From the NCBI GenBank assembly GCA_964458265.1, contig CAYWIF010000001.1:1-64000 (forward strand): 64,000 nucleotides of DNA, read 5' to 3'. The position numbers and the translations under genes were made by a program. Shown piece by piece: positions 17,356-26,624 of this stretch. Position 1 is the stretch's first letter, and each line of letters starts with the position of its first letter. This stretch comes from JAGVSR01 sp964458265. Its GTDB lineage: Bacteria; Pseudomonadota; Alphaproteobacteria; Rhizobiales; Hyphomicrobiaceae. The notes beneath the pieces were generated by a model. The model was given only the letters and a program-made list of their open reading frames with translations, was not told the origin of the DNA and did not search any database.

Positions 17356-18798
17356 TCAACTTTCGCTGCGGAGCGCTGCCAGCAGTTCAGGCGTCGGATA
17401 GCTGTCGGCGGGAAAGCCGAGCTTGACTTGCATGGCCTTCACGGCGGCGCGCGTGGCCGAACCGATTTTGCCATCGACTTCACCTACGTCGAAGCCACGC
17501 TTCTTCAATTGGCGCTGAAGGTCCTTGGCTTCATCGGGCGCCAGGACGTCGATCTGGCGCTTGGCCTTCTGCATGGCAGGCGCGCCGTCGATGCGCGTGG
17601 ACAGCCAAGCAGCCGTGATGGCGTAGTTGAGAGACTGGTTCCACTGCAGATAGACGTTGAAATTCTCGTAGGCGAGGAACGCCGGCCCATAGCGGCCCAT
17701 CGGCAAGAGGAGGGAGCCGGGCATGGCATCGTTGGGCATGGCCGATCCATCGGCCTTCGTCACACCCCACTCGGCCCACTGCGAACGCGGCAACTTGATT
17801 GCGAGATCGGCCTTGTCCCACGGCACGTCCTTGGTGACGATGACTTCTTCCAGCCAGGGTTCGTCACGGCGCCAGCCGAGGTGCGTCATGTAGTTTGCGG
17901 TGGAGCCGATGATGTCGGTGGGGTTGGCGAACAAATTTATATCGGCGTCGCCGTCGTAATCGATGGCATGGGCGAGGTAGCGGGTCGGGAGGAACTGGGT
18001 CTGGCCGATTTCGCCGGCCCAGGAGCCGATCATCGTGTCGGGGGTCATATCGCCGCGATCGATGATCTCCAGCGCGGCCATCAACTCCTGGCGGAACATC
18101 TCGCCACGGCGGCAATCGTAGGCGAGGGTGGTCAAGGAATTCATGATCGGCAGCTTGCCCATGCCGGCGCCGAAATCGCTCTCCAGTGCCCAGAAGCCCG
18201 TGATGACCGACGGGGGCACACCATAGTCCTTACCTGCGCGATCGAAGGCGGCCGCATTTTTCTTGATCTGGGCGCGGCCGTTGGTGACGCGGTTCGGGGT
18301 GGCAAGCTTGGCGGCGAAATCGGTGAAGCTCTGGGCGAAGAAGCCCTGCTTGCGGTCGCGGGCAATCACGCCTGTATCGAGCGTGCGGCCATCAAGCGCG
18401 AGCGAGATCGTGCGCGCGGAAATGCCGTTGCCAGCGGCTTCCTTGCGGAAGCTTGCGAGCCATGCGCCGAAAGGTTGGTCGTTCTTGCAGTTGGCGGGAT
18501 TGGGTTTCGGCGGCAGGCCGGACGTGGCGTATTTCGCGGCGAGAGGGTTCGGCGCGCCTGGGGCCGGAACCTGCCGCTTGACGGCCGGAGCGGCGGGTTC
18601 GGCGACAGCAGCCGGCGATGCTGCTGTGGGCTCAAGGTGCTGGACGGTTGGCGGTTTGGGCTTGGCGGGCGTGGGTTTCGTTTCGACAGGGCCGAACTCG
18701 ATATCCTGAGCGCGGGCAGCAGGCCCCCACGGTGCAAGGCTCAAGCCTACGAGCGACAGGGTCGCGAGTATCGTTGCGAAAAAGCGGTCGCGTCTCAT
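17356..18798 (-). CDS. Lytic murein transglycosylase with peptidoglycan-binding domain
   Basis: 480 residues. Signal peptide about 1-31 (ends AARAQ), a Pro/Ala-rich linker to about 95, an MltB-like catalytic domain (about 105-390) with FWALESDFG carrying the probable catalytic Glu, LAYDCRRGEMFRQE and GEIGQTQFLPTRY, then a C-terminal PG_binding_1 domain (about 415-478, GFDVGEVDGKIGSATRAAV). It is a longer paralogue of the enzyme at 8784-9593. The ATG at 18798 was chosen because a signal peptide starts there; the frame is open 13 codons further. Confidence 0.9.
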   Translation of the reverse strand: MRRDRFFATILATLSLVGLSLAPWGPAARAQDIEFGPVETKPTPAKPKPPTVQHLEPTAASPAAVAEPAAPAVKRQVPAPGAPNPLAAKYATSGLPPKPNPANCKNDQPFGAWLASFRKEAAGNGISARTISLALDGRTLDTGVIARDRKQGFFAQSFTDFAAKLATPNRVTNGRAQIKKNAAAFDRAGKDYGVPPSVITGFWALESDFGAGMGKLPIMNSLTTLAYDCRRGEMFRQELMAALEIIDRGDMTPDTMIGSWAGEIGQTQFLPTRYLAHAIDYDGDADINLFANPTDIIGSTANYMTHLGWRRDEPWLEEVIVTKDVPWDKADLAIKLPRSQWAEWGVTKADGSAMPNDAMPGSLLLPMGRYGPAFLAYENFNVYLQWNQSLNYAITAAWLSTRIDGAPAMQKAKRQIDVLAPDEAKDLQRQLKKRGFDVGEVDGKIGSATRAAVKAMQVKLGFPADSYPTPELLAALRSES

Positions 18799-18900
18799 CG
18801 CCGGCCAAATCCCCTGGTTCCGATCAAACGGGGCCACTCATGCCGAGCGGTGTGGCGCCGTCAAGACAGTTTGGGGCCGAAAAATGGAGCGGTTGCGCCG

Positions 18901-20472
18901 TCAGGGCGTTCCCGGGGCATCCGCCGACGCGGTGTTGTGGCGGCGATGATACTTCTGCGCCAGCTGGTGCCACTCGATCGTGAGGCTGCCGCCGGTCGAT
19001 TTGTGCTGCTTTTCCCAGTTTGCCAGCAGATCGAGGCAAGCATGGTCGATGTAGTTGAGGTCCTCGATGTGAACGGTCAGTTCCGTGCCGCGGGGGAGTT
19101 CTTCGAGGGCTTGGGCAAGTTTCGGCAGGCCGACAACGGTGGCCGTGCCTGTCAGGAACATGTCGACGCGTTTCGTGCCCGGCTGCTGCTCGTTGCGAAT
19201 ATCAAGACGCGAAAGAGCGTAGATCAGGTGGGCGAGGGAGAGAACGATGCCGGTCAGAACGCCTTTGAGAAGGTCGGTCGCGACGATCATGAAGATGGTG
19301 GCGGCGTAGATGAAGACGTTGATCGGACCATACGTCATGAGTGTCGGCACGATCTTGGGGTAAGCCAGCTTGTAGCCGGTGTAGACGAGAACGGCCGCGA
19401 GGGAGGAGAGCGGAATGTAGGTCAATGTCCAAGGAATGAGACTTGCGAAGATCAACAGCCAGACGCCGTGGAGGATGGCGGACGCACGAGTTTTCGCGCC
19501 GGCTTCGACGTTGGCGCCGGAACGGACGATGACTCCCGTCATCGGCAAGGACCCCAGGATGCCGCAAAGGGTGTTGCCGACGCCCTGGGCCGACAGTTCG
19601 CGGTCGTACTTGGTGCGCGGGCCGGAGTGCATCTGGTCAACGGCCGTCGCGCAGAGCAGCGTTTCGGCGGACGCGATGAAAGCGATTGCCAGCGCGCCGA
19701 TGATCATTTGGGTGCTGGTGAAGAACGTGCCGACCGAGGCGGCGGTCGGGTAGATGACCGTCGACCAGATATTGTCGGGAACATCGACGTACTTGATCGA
19801 ATCGAGATTGAAGACGGCGGCGGCAATCATGCCGACCACGACGCCGACCAGCGGGGCGGGGATCACTTTCAGCGACTTTGGCGCGAGCGCCGCCCAGCCG
19901 AAGATGGTCGCGATGGTGAGCACGCCGACCTCGCCGGCCGTCAAGCGGCTGTCGCCGGCCTTAATCGCATCGAAGATGGCGCCCGGGATGCCGAGAAGGT
20001 TCTGAATGCCCGTTCCGATCGGCTTGCCGTCGAGCATGACGTGAAACTGGGCGGCGAAGATCAACACGCCGATGCCGGCCAACATGCCGTGGATGACCGC
20101 CGGTGATACGGCGCGAAACCATTGCCCGAGCTTCAGAAGCCCGGCGGCCAACTGTACGAGGCCCGCAAACAGCACAATGGTGCCGAGCATCTCGACACCG
20201 TGGGCCTGAACGAGTTCGTAGACGAGCACGGCCAGACCGGCCGCGGGGCCGCTGACCTGGAGCGGCGAACCGGCCAGGAAGCCGACGACAATGCCGCCAA
20301 TGATGCCGGTGATGATGCCGGCGGTTGGCGGCATCCCGGATGCGATGGCGATGCCCATGCAGAGCGGCAAGGCGACGAGAAAGACGACGACGGAGGCCAG
20401 CACGTCCGCGCCAATGGTGGACGCTTCCCGTGCGGCCGGAGCACTGGACCCCTCAGTATCAGACACCGTCAT
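18901..20472 (-). CDS. SulP-family anion transporter with STAS domain
   Basis: 523-residue inner-membrane transporter of the SLC26/SulP family. Around 10-12 hydrophobic segments from residue 25 to 415 include the typical LPLCMGIAIASGMPPTAG near the N-terminus, GVGNTLCGILGSLPMTGVI in the middle, and a C-terminal cytosolic STAS domain (about 425-510, HIEDLNYIDHACLDLL). Substrate may be sulphate, bicarbonate or another anion; no carbonic anhydrase gene is adjacent to support bicarbonate. Probably monocistronic. Confidence 0.9.
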   Translation of the reverse strand: MTVSDTEGSSAPAAREASTIGADVLASVVVFLVALPLCMGIAIASGMPPTAGIITGIIGGIVVGFLAGSPLQVSGPAAGLAVLVYELVQAHGVEMLGTIVLFAGLVQLAAGLLKLGQWFRAVSPAVIHGMLAGIGVLIFAAQFHVMLDGKPIGTGIQNLLGIPGAIFDAIKAGDSRLTAGEVGVLTIATIFGWAALAPKSLKVIPAPLVGVVVGMIAAAVFNLDSIKYVDVPDNIWSTVIYPTAASVGTFFTSTQMIIGALAIAFIASAETLLCATAVDQMHSGPRTKYDRELSAQGVGNTLCGILGSLPMTGVIVRSGANVEAGAKTRASAILHGVWLLIFASLIPWTLTYIPLSSLAAVLVYTGYKLAYPKIVPTLMTYGPINVFIYAATIFMIVATDLLKGVLTGIVLSLAHLIYALSRLDIRNEQQPGTKRVDMFLTGTATVVGLPKLAQALEELPRGTELTVHIEDLNYIDHACLDLLANWEKQHKSTGGSLTIEWHQLAQKYHRRHNTASADAPGTP

Positions 20473-20616
20473 AGCTTCCCCCGAAATTTTCCCGGCAACC
20501 GAGCAATCCCCGGCCCCGGCTCTTTTGCGGGGAAGTTAGTGCGGTTGCCCTTTGGCGGCAACGGCGAAGACAAATCCCGGGCGGGGCCCGCCCTCGGGTT
20601 CCGGCTCCCTAGACGG

Positions 20617-20646
20617 CAAAACCGGCTGCGGGACGGCAGCCGGTTT
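20617..20646 (-). terminator. Intrinsic terminator after phasin-like gene
   Basis: A perfect 10-bp stem, AACCGGCTGC with GCAGCCGGTT (20620-20629 with 20636-20645), is followed on the minus strand by TTTT. It lies about 36 bp downstream of the phasin-like gene stop. Confidence 0.75.
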
Positions 20647-20681
20647 GCACAAAAACACCGAACGGGCCGGTCGGATGACGG

Positions 20682-21248
20682 TCAGCGCTTACCGTGGCCC
20701 TTGTCGTTGCCGCCCATCATGGTGGACTGAGCCTCCATCCAGGAGGAGAGTGCCTGCTGCCAGTTCTTTTGCCACATCTCGGCAGCTTGCATCCAGAACT
20801 GCAGCGGCGCGGCGGGCATACCGGCGAAATCAGGCATGTTCTTCATATCGAACATGGCTGGCATGCCCGGCATTTGACCCATGTTCGGGAACTGGAAGGG
20901 CGACCCCATGCTGCCCGGCATGCCAAGCCCTGCTCCGGGATTCTTGACCTGCTGCTCCCAGGCATCCATCACCTGGTCGAGGACCTGAATCTGCATCTTC
21001 GACGCCTGCTGCATCTGCTGGCGCGTCATGTCGACGAGTTCGGCCGGCCAGCCCATTGCCTTGGCGGCCGCGCCCATTTTGTCGAAAACCTTGTTGCCGT
21101 GGCGCTCGGCCTGATTGGCCGCATCCTGGCGCCAATCGCACATGGCTTCGAAGGCGGAGGTCAGCGCGGTCTGCACTTCCTCGTTGACGCCCGCCGCGCT
21201 CAACGCGTCCTTGAAGCCCTTTCCGCGCGAATTCGACGTGCCGGCCAT
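20682..21248 (-). CDS. Phasin-like / PHA-granule-type helical protein
   Basis: 188 residues from the ATG preceded by GGAGGAATGACC. The N-terminal half is predicted amphipathic helix (EVQTALTSAFEAMCDWRQDAANQ and further to about 100); the middle is Met/Gly/Pro-rich; the C-terminal part again helical with many Trp and Gln (QFWMQAAEMWQKNWQQALSS). Composition and helix pattern resemble phasins or PhaE-like granule proteins, which would fit the acetoacetyl/crotonyl-CoA metabolism of this organism, but no signature is decisive. Not assigned to PhaC/PhaE, as no synthase gene is nearby. Confidence 0.65.
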   Translation of the reverse strand: MAGTSNSRGKGFKDALSAAGVNEEVQTALTSAFEAMCDWRQDAANQAERHGNKVFDKMGAAAKAMGWPAELVDMTRQQMQQASKMQIQVLDQVMDAWEQQVKNPGAGLGMPGSMGSPFQFPNMGQMPGMPAMFDMKNMPDFAGMPAAPLQFWMQAAEMWQKNWQQALSSWMEAQSTMMGGNDKGHGKR

Positions 21249-21415
21249 GGTCATTCCTCCGCTTAAACTATTGGTTGTCTTCATTGTTGCACACACCGTC
21301 AATAGTGGCCAGCGTCAGCGCTGATCCGATGTCTGCCGGTTCGCCTCTGCGACGGTTCGACGGCGACCCGCCAACGCCCCTTTTGCCGGGGAAATCCAAG
21401 TGCTATCAGCCGCCC

Positions 21416-23218
21416 ATGACAGATACCTCCCTGATCCGCAACTTTTCCATCATCGCCCACATCGACCACGGCAAGTCGACGCTCTCGGACCGGCTGATCC
21501 AGCTCTGCGGCAACGTCTCGGACCGCGAGATGAAGGCCCAGATACTCGACAGCATGGATATCGAGCGCGAACGCGGGATCACCATCAAGGCGCAGACCGT
21601 GCGCCTCGACTACAAGGCCAAGGACGGAAAGACTTATCAGTTGAACCTGATGGACACGCCGGGCCACGTCGATTTCGCTTATGAAGTCTCGCGGTCGCTG
21701 GCCGCGTGCGAGGGCGCGATCCTGGTGGTGGATGCCAGCCAGGGCGTGGAAGCGCAGACGCTCGCCAACGTCTATCAGGCGATCGACAACAGCCTCGAGA
21801 TCCTGCCCGTCCTCAACAAGATCGACTTGCCGTCCGCCGATCCCGACCGCGTCAAGCAGCAGATCGAGGACGTCATCGGCATCGACGCCTCCGATGCCAT
21901 CGGCGTTTCGGCGAAGACAGGCTTGAACGTCGGCGCGGTTCTTGAAGCCATCGTGGAACGTCTGCCGCCGCCGAAGGGCGAGCGCAACAAGCCGTTGAAG
22001 GCGATGCTGGTCGATAGCTGGTATGATGCCTATCTCGGCGTCGTCGTGCTCGTGCGCGTCATCGAGGGGACCTTGAAGAAGGGTCAGCGGGTGAAGATGA
22101 TGTCGACGGATGCGACGTATCCGGTCGAGCGCGTGGGCATCTTCCGGCCGAAGCAGGAGATGCTGGCGGAACTGGGCCCGGGCGAAATCGGCTTCTTCAC
22201 GGGCGCCATCAAGGAAGTCGCCGATACGCGCGTCGGCGACACGGTGACGGATGAAAAGCTGCCGACGGCGCAAGCGCTGCCGGGCTTCAAGCCGGCACAG
22301 CCGGTGGTGTTCTGCGGGCTCTTTCCCGTCGATGCGGCGGATTTCGAGGATCTGCGCGAGGCGATGTCGCGCCTGCGCCTCAACGATGCGAGTTTCTCAT
22401 TCGAGACGGAAAGCTCGGCCGCGCTTGGGTTCGGCTTCCGCTGCGGATTCCTCGGACTTCTGCACTTGGAGATCATCACGGAGCGCTTGGAGCGGGAATT
22501 CAACCTCGATCTCATCACCACGGCGCCGTCCGTCATCTACCATCTGCACATGAAGGATGGGTCGGTGATCGAGATGCACAATCCGGCGGACATGCCGGAA
22601 ATCGTCAAAATTGACCACATCAAGGAGCCGTGGATCGAGGCGACGATCCTGGTTCCCGACGACTATCTCGGAGCTGTCCTGAAATTGTGCCAGGACCGGC
22701 GCGGCCGGCAAAAGACGCTGACCTATGTCGGCACGCGCGCGATGCTCGTTTACGAGTTGCCGCTGAACGAAGTGGTGTTCGATTTCTACGACCGCCTGAA
22801 AAGCGTGTCACGCGGCTATGCGTCGTTCGACTATCACATCAGCGGGTATGAGGAAGGCGACCTCGTCAAGCTCACGATCCTGGTCAACTCAGAACCGGTG
22901 GATGCGCTGTCGATCATCGTGCACCGGCAAAGGGCGGAGAGCCGCGGGCGCTCGATGTGCGAAAAGCTGAAGGAGCTTATCCCGCCGCACCTGTTCCAGA
23001 TCCCTGTGCAAGCGGCGATTGGTGCAAAGGTGATCGCGCGCGAGACGATTAAGGCGCTGCGCAAGGATGTTCTGGCGAAGTGCTACGGCGGCGACATTTC
23101 TCGCAAGCGCAAGCTGCTCGACAAGCAGAAGGCCGGCAAGAAGAAGATGCGCGAATTCGGCAAGGTCGAGATTCCGCAGGAAGCGTTTATCGCGGCGCTG
23201 AAGATGGACGAGAATTGA
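21416..23218 (+). CDS. lepA: Elongation factor 4 (LepA)
   Basis: 600-residue translational GTPase that acts on ribosomes during elongation or initiation stress. The G1 motif AHIDHGKST is at about 14-22, DTPGHVDF at the switch II region and NKIDLPSADP as the G4 motif. The C-terminal LepA-specific domain ends in KAGKKKMREFGKVEIPQEAF, near identical across bacteria. The ATG at 21416 was chosen although the frame is open to 21275, because LepA proteins start with a short tail before RNFSIIAHIDHG. A bidirectional terminator follows. Confidence 0.97.
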   Translation: MTDTSLIRNFSIIAHIDHGKSTLSDRLIQLCGNVSDREMKAQILDSMDIERERGITIKAQTVRLDYKAKDGKTYQLNLMDTPGHVDFAYEVSRSLAACEGAILVVDASQGVEAQTLANVYQAIDNSLEILPVLNKIDLPSADPDRVKQQIEDVIGIDASDAIGVSAKTGLNVGAVLEAIVERLPPPKGERNKPLKAMLVDSWYDAYLGVVVLVRVIEGTLKKGQRVKMMSTDATYPVERVGIFRPKQEMLAELGPGEIGFFTGAIKEVADTRVGDTVTDEKLPTAQALPGFKPAQPVVFCGLFPVDAADFEDLREAMSRLRLNDASFSFETESSAALGFGFRCGFLGLLHLEIITERLEREFNLDLITTAPSVIYHLHMKDGSVIEMHNPADMPEIVKIDHIKEPWIEATILVPDDYLGAVLKLCQDRRGRQKTLTYVGTRAMLVYELPLNEVVFDFYDRLKSVSRGYASFDYHISGYEEGDLVKLTILVNSEPVDALSIIVHRQRAESRGRSMCEKLKELIPPHLFQIPVQAAIGAKVIARETIKALRKDVLAKCYGGDISRKRKLLDKQKAGKKKMREFGKVEIPQEAFIAALKMDEN

Positions 23219-23248
23219 GGGGGGCCATGTTCGGCGGATATGGATATG

Positions 23249-23277
23249 AAAAAGGCGGCCGATAGGGCCGCCTTTTT
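23249..23277. terminator. Bidirectional terminator between lepA and PepSY gene
   Basis: A GGCGGCC/GGCCGCC stem (23254-23260 with 23266-23272) is flanked by AAAAA on the left and TTTTT on the right, so it can stop transcription from both convergent genes. Confidence 0.85.
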
Positions 23278-23296
23278 GTTTGGGGCTGCTTCGAGG

Positions 23297-23560
23297 TTAG
23301 TCGAGTTCCTTGAAGGCGACGGTCAGGTCCTGACGCAGGTAAACGTCATAGACCTTGCCGTCCGAATGCATGGCGTCGTCGATTTCCCAGCGGTTGTCGT
23401 CGAATTCGATTTCCTTCCAGCCTGTGAAGCCTTCGGCCTTCAGGGCAGCTTCGACCTTGGTGCGCTCCTCGGCGGTCGGCGGGCGGTCGTCGTCGGCGAA
23501 TGCCGGGACTGCGACGATGGCGGTCAGGCCAAGTGCGAGGGCAGGCAGGTTCCATTTCAT
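23297..23560 (-). CDS. Small periplasmic PepSY-like protein
   Basis: 87 residues with a signal peptide (about 1-22, ends AFADD) and a single PepSY-type domain: helix TAEERTKVEAALKAEGF followed by WKEIEFDDNRWEIDDAMHSDG and VYDVYLRQDL. Such proteins are thought to bind or inhibit proteases or sense periplasmic conditions. GGAGATTTGACTG precedes the ATG. Convergent with lepA. Confidence 0.8.
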   Translation of the reverse strand: MKWNLPALALGLTAIVAVPAFADDDRPPTAEERTKVEAALKAEGFTGWKEIEFDDNRWEIDDAMHSDGKVYDVYLRQDLTVAFKELD

Positions 23561-23702
23561 CAGTCAAATCTCCATGTGTTGCAGTAAGCCAAACGCGCGA
23601 GGCACGATGCGGTTGCGTCCGACCGTGGGGCCAAGGAGAATTGCGTAGTGGCGTCTCGAAATTTGGAGCGGGACTATAAGAAAATAGGCAGAAACCGCGC
23701 TT

Positions 23703-25979
23703 TTATCCGAGACCTAGGCTGGCGCGCTGGACGTAGATGGCCATGGCGATGGCGAGGATGGGAATGAGGATGACGTGCGTGGCCGATAGGGCGGTCTGCA
23801 ATCGCGGGCGCTCGGTGACGTAGGAATTGATGCGCAGGACCGAGATCGCAATCATCACCGTTACCGCGAGATAAGCGGATAAGAAAATCCGGTCGGAGAG
23901 TGTGGTGCCGTCGCTGTCGATGGCCGGCAACGCCAGATAGAGCGCGACAGCGGACAGGAGTGCCGTGACCTGGATCGTGACGATCGCCTCGAAGTGCGAC
24001 AGCGGGATGAAGATCGAAACGTAGGCAACCGCCAGGATGAAAAGCAGGGGGACGACGACGCGCAGGAAGTAGTCGGTCGTCTCGCGCTCCATGATCCAAA
24101 CGAAGGAACCTCTGTAGAAGGGCACGATGCTCGGCTGGTGGGTTTTCGCATCGACGGTGGTGACGAAGTCCTCGTCGTAGCCGACGTATTGATCACGCGG
24201 CGTCCAGCCGACGGCGTCCACGGCGGTGTCGCGCAGATCGATCGGGGGCGGCTGGATGATGAACGGCTTGTCGCCACGCTTCGGGCGGATGTTGATCGCG
24301 AAACGCTGCGTGTCGAACGGGTAGGTTTCAAGCTGCGGCTGGAAGAGGAAGCGGCCCGTGACGTGGTAGATTTTCATGGCATCGGGGTAGGCGTCGCTGC
24401 GTTCGCCGTTGGCCAGCGTGCGGACAGTGACCTGGCGGTCGTTGGTCTGCGGGTTGATGACGGCGTTGGCGAATTCGAGGAGTTCAATTGAGTTTTCGCG
24501 GCCGTCGTCGCGCATTGAGATGTAGAATTCGGCGAAGAAGGTTTTCTCGTTGTCGTCGACGGAGAAGACGCGGATCAGATCGATGTCGAGGTATTGGGTG
24601 CCGATGGCGCGCAGGTTTTCGTTTTTCAGCCGCGCGAATTGGAGTGGGCCGAGTTGCGGGCGGCCCATGCCCGGCGCCTGCTGGACGAGGAATGGCGTGC
24701 GGGTGGCGTGACGCGAGGCCGGATCGAACGACCAGTTCTCGAACTGGCCTTGAAAGGCGCCGCGCCCGGATGCGTAGGCCTTTTTCAGCTGATCGTTGAT
24801 GTGGGCGCGCAGGTCCTTGATGCCTGCATCGCGGCGGGCCGTGCGGGAGGCGGCAGCGATAAGGCCCAGCATGTCGGCGTATTGCGTGCCGATGCCAATG
24901 GCGCGGAGATTGTCGTCGGACAGCGGATCATTGGCGATGCCGGCCGCGCGCTCCTTGCACTCGCCGTTACTCCAGCCGGGTGCGGATGCGATCTTGCCGC
25001 CGAGGAAGATCCAATCATCTGCCGACTGGCCGGCAAGACTGCGCATGGTGCGGGCGTTGTAGAGATCAGGGAGGCGATCCCAGACCAGTTCGTAGAAGGT
25101 GCCGGCATAGTCCTTGGCGACATCGGATGGGATCGAGCCGATGCGGCCCGTGACCATGATCGCCGGCGCGAGGCCCGCCTCTTTCAACTGTTTGACGAAT
25201 TCGCCGTTGCGATCGGGGCCGATGGTGAGAAAGACGATGTCAGGGTTCTTGGTCTTGAGGTCTTCGATGACGGCAGGGAAGGCGGCGGTGTCGGCCTTGT
25301 TATCCTTCACGGGGACGCGGTGGTCGGCGACGAGGTAGCCGCCCATCACCCGGTTGAGGCCGTCGGCCAGCGTGGTCGAAAACAGCGTGTCGCGGATGCC
25401 GATGAAGGCGGGGCGCTGAAATCCGGACTGGCGAACGAATTGCGCCAGAACGGGGAGGCGCTCGTCGTCCTGCGAAGCACGCATGGAAAAGACATTCGGA
25501 TAGCCCGAGAAGATGCTGGTGACGGAGATGGCCGACAGGAAGGGGATGTTCTTCTGCTTGATTTCCCTGCCGGCGGCATCGAAGACGGCTTTCGAGCGGT
25601 CAGAACTTGACAGGCCAACCATGGCCACGCTGTCGGGGTCGGCGAGTGCCTCGCGAAGGTTGGCGATGGCGCGGTTCTGGTCGCGGAAGTCATCAAGGAT
25701 GCGCAGGTCGAGCTTGTGACCGGCAATACCGCCTTGGGCATTGATGCGCTCGCGAGCTTCGGCTGTGAAGCGCCGGATGGCGGCGACATCGCCGCGGTCG
25801 TAGCAGGTGTCGTTGCGCGTGGAGACGAAGACGTTGACCGTCAGGGGCGGCTTGGTTGCGGCTTCGGCGGGTTCGAAGGCCGACGACGTGTGGCTGCCTG
25901 ATATGAGGCAAACTGCTGCCGCTGCCGTGCGCGCCAAAGCCCGCTGCCACAGGCCCGTCAAACCGAACATTCCTGCCAA
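23703..25979 (-). CDS. Periplasmic-binding-protein / pentameric ligand-gated ion channel fusion
   Basis: 758 residues. A signal peptide (about 1-34) is followed by a type I periplasmic binding domain (about 46-410) resembling branched-chain amino-acid/urea binding proteins (DRGDVAAIRRFTAEARERIN, VGLSSSDRSKAVFD, FVKQLKEAGLAPAIMVTG). Residues about 440-635 match the ligand-binding beta-sandwich of prokaryotic pentameric ligand-gated channels, with the Pro-loop YPFDTQ at 553-558. Four membrane helices follow (about 638-658, 663-685, 697-718, 731-752). M2 begins FEAIVT, which aligns with YEANVT of GLIC: Glu664 at position -2', Thr668 at 2', Thr672 at 6' and Leu675 at 9', features of a cation-selective pore. 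It would sit in the inner membrane with both N-terminal domains in the periplasm. The ligand is unknown. No ABC permease lies nearby, so the binding domain most likely gates the channel rather than serving transport. Confidence 0.85.
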   Translation of the reverse strand: MAGMFGLTGLWQRALARTAAAAVCLISGSHTSSAFEPAEAATKPPLTVNVFVSTRNDTCYDRGDVAAIRRFTAEARERINAQGGIAGHKLDLRILDDFRDQNRAIANLREALADPDSVAMVGLSSSDRSKAVFDAAGREIKQKNIPFLSAISVTSIFSGYPNVFSMRASQDDERLPVLAQFVRQSGFQRPAFIGIRDTLFSTTLADGLNRVMGGYLVADHRVPVKDNKADTAAFPAVIEDLKTKNPDIVFLTIGPDRNGEFVKQLKEAGLAPAIMVTGRIGSIPSDVAKDYAGTFYELVWDRLPDLYNARTMRSLAGQSADDWIFLGGKIASAPGWSNGECKERAAGIANDPLSDDNLRAIGIGTQYADMLGLIAAASRTARRDAGIKDLRAHINDQLKKAYASGRGAFQGQFENWSFDPASRHATRTPFLVQQAPGMGRPQLGPLQFARLKNENLRAIGTQYLDIDLIRVFSVDDNEKTFFAEFYISMRDDGRENSIELLEFANAVINPQTNDRQVTVRTLANGERSDAYPDAMKIYHVTGRFLFQPQLETYPFDTQRFAINIRPKRGDKPFIIQPPPIDLRDTAVDAVGWTPRDQYVGYDEDFVTTVDAKTHQPSIVPFYRGSFVWIMERETTDYFLRVVVPLLFILAVAYVSIFIPLSHFEAIVTIQVTALLSAVALYLALPAIDSDGTTLSDRIFLSAYLAVTVMIAISVLRINSYVTERPRLQTALSATHVILIPILAIAMAIYVQRASLGLG

Positions 25980-26104
25980 CCCCGCTGATCGAACGTTCTG
26001 GCCTGGATAGCAGAGGTGATTTGGCGTGTCGTGGCGACTTGGTGTCGGTTTTGCGGCGAGGGGCCACGCTTGCCCGCGCGCGTTGGATTGACTGAGTACA
26101 GATA

Positions 26105-26136
26105 AGAAAAAAGCCGCCCCGATAAGAGGGCGGCTT
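26105..26136 (-). terminator. Intrinsic terminator after csp gene
   Basis: A 9-bp stem AAGCCGCCC with GGGCGGCTT (26111-26119 with 26128-26136) is followed on the minus strand by TTTTTT-rich sequence. Located about 33 bp after the cold-shock gene stop. Confidence 0.9.
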
Positions 26137-26168
26137 CATCCAACTGCGGCTCGGCAGAGAGGCGCTTT

Positions 26169-26378
26169 TTAAGCGGCCTCAATCCGTCCGACCGCGATCT
26201 TGCCCGAGCGACGGTCTTCCTCGGTGTCGAAATTGACTTTCTGGCCTTCGCTGAGGCTCTGCATGCCGGCGCGCTCAAGAGCGGTCGCGTGCACGAAGAC
26301 ATCCTTGCCGCCAGCGTCCGGCGTGATGAAGCCGAAGCCTTTTTGATAGTTGTAGAACTTTACGGTACCCGGGGTCAT
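26169..26378 (-). CDS. cspA: Cold-shock domain protein
   Basis: 69-residue single OB-fold nucleic-acid-binding protein of the CspA family. RNP1 appears as KGFGFITP and RNP2 as VFVHATAL. It binds single-stranded RNA or DNA and acts as an RNA chaperone or regulator. AAGGAAAGCCC precedes the ATG. The roughly 245-bp upstream gap could contain a structured leader, as in many csp genes, but I did not recognise a thermosensor. The exact paralogue (CspA, CspE) cannot be told from sequence. Confidence 0.95.
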   Translation of the reverse strand: MTPGTVKFYNYQKGFGFITPDAGGKDVFVHATALERAGMQSLSEGQKVNFDTEEDRRSGKIAVGRIEAA

Positions 26379-26624
26379 GGGCTTTCCTTTTTTCAGTCAG
26401 GCTAAACTAAACTCACGAGCGAGTAAGCACGCGGACGCGCCCACTCGCTCTTCAGTTTTTCGATTGTTTGGAAGGGGTCTGAACGCGCTTTCTGCAACGC
26501 CTGTGGCGCGGGGAAAGCTGCGGCCTGGTGGTCCGGCCCAAAGTCGATGGGGCTTATCTAGTGGCTATTTGCGGAAATTACAAGGCAAATCGCTTTTCTA
26601 ATTTCATGGCGCGAAATAACGGCC

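Noticed and set aside
17077..20106. Plus-strand frame of about 1000 codons
   Set aside because: It spans three real minus-strand genes (DM13, lytic transglycosylase, SulP) and reads as Arg/Asp/Gly-rich antisense sequence.
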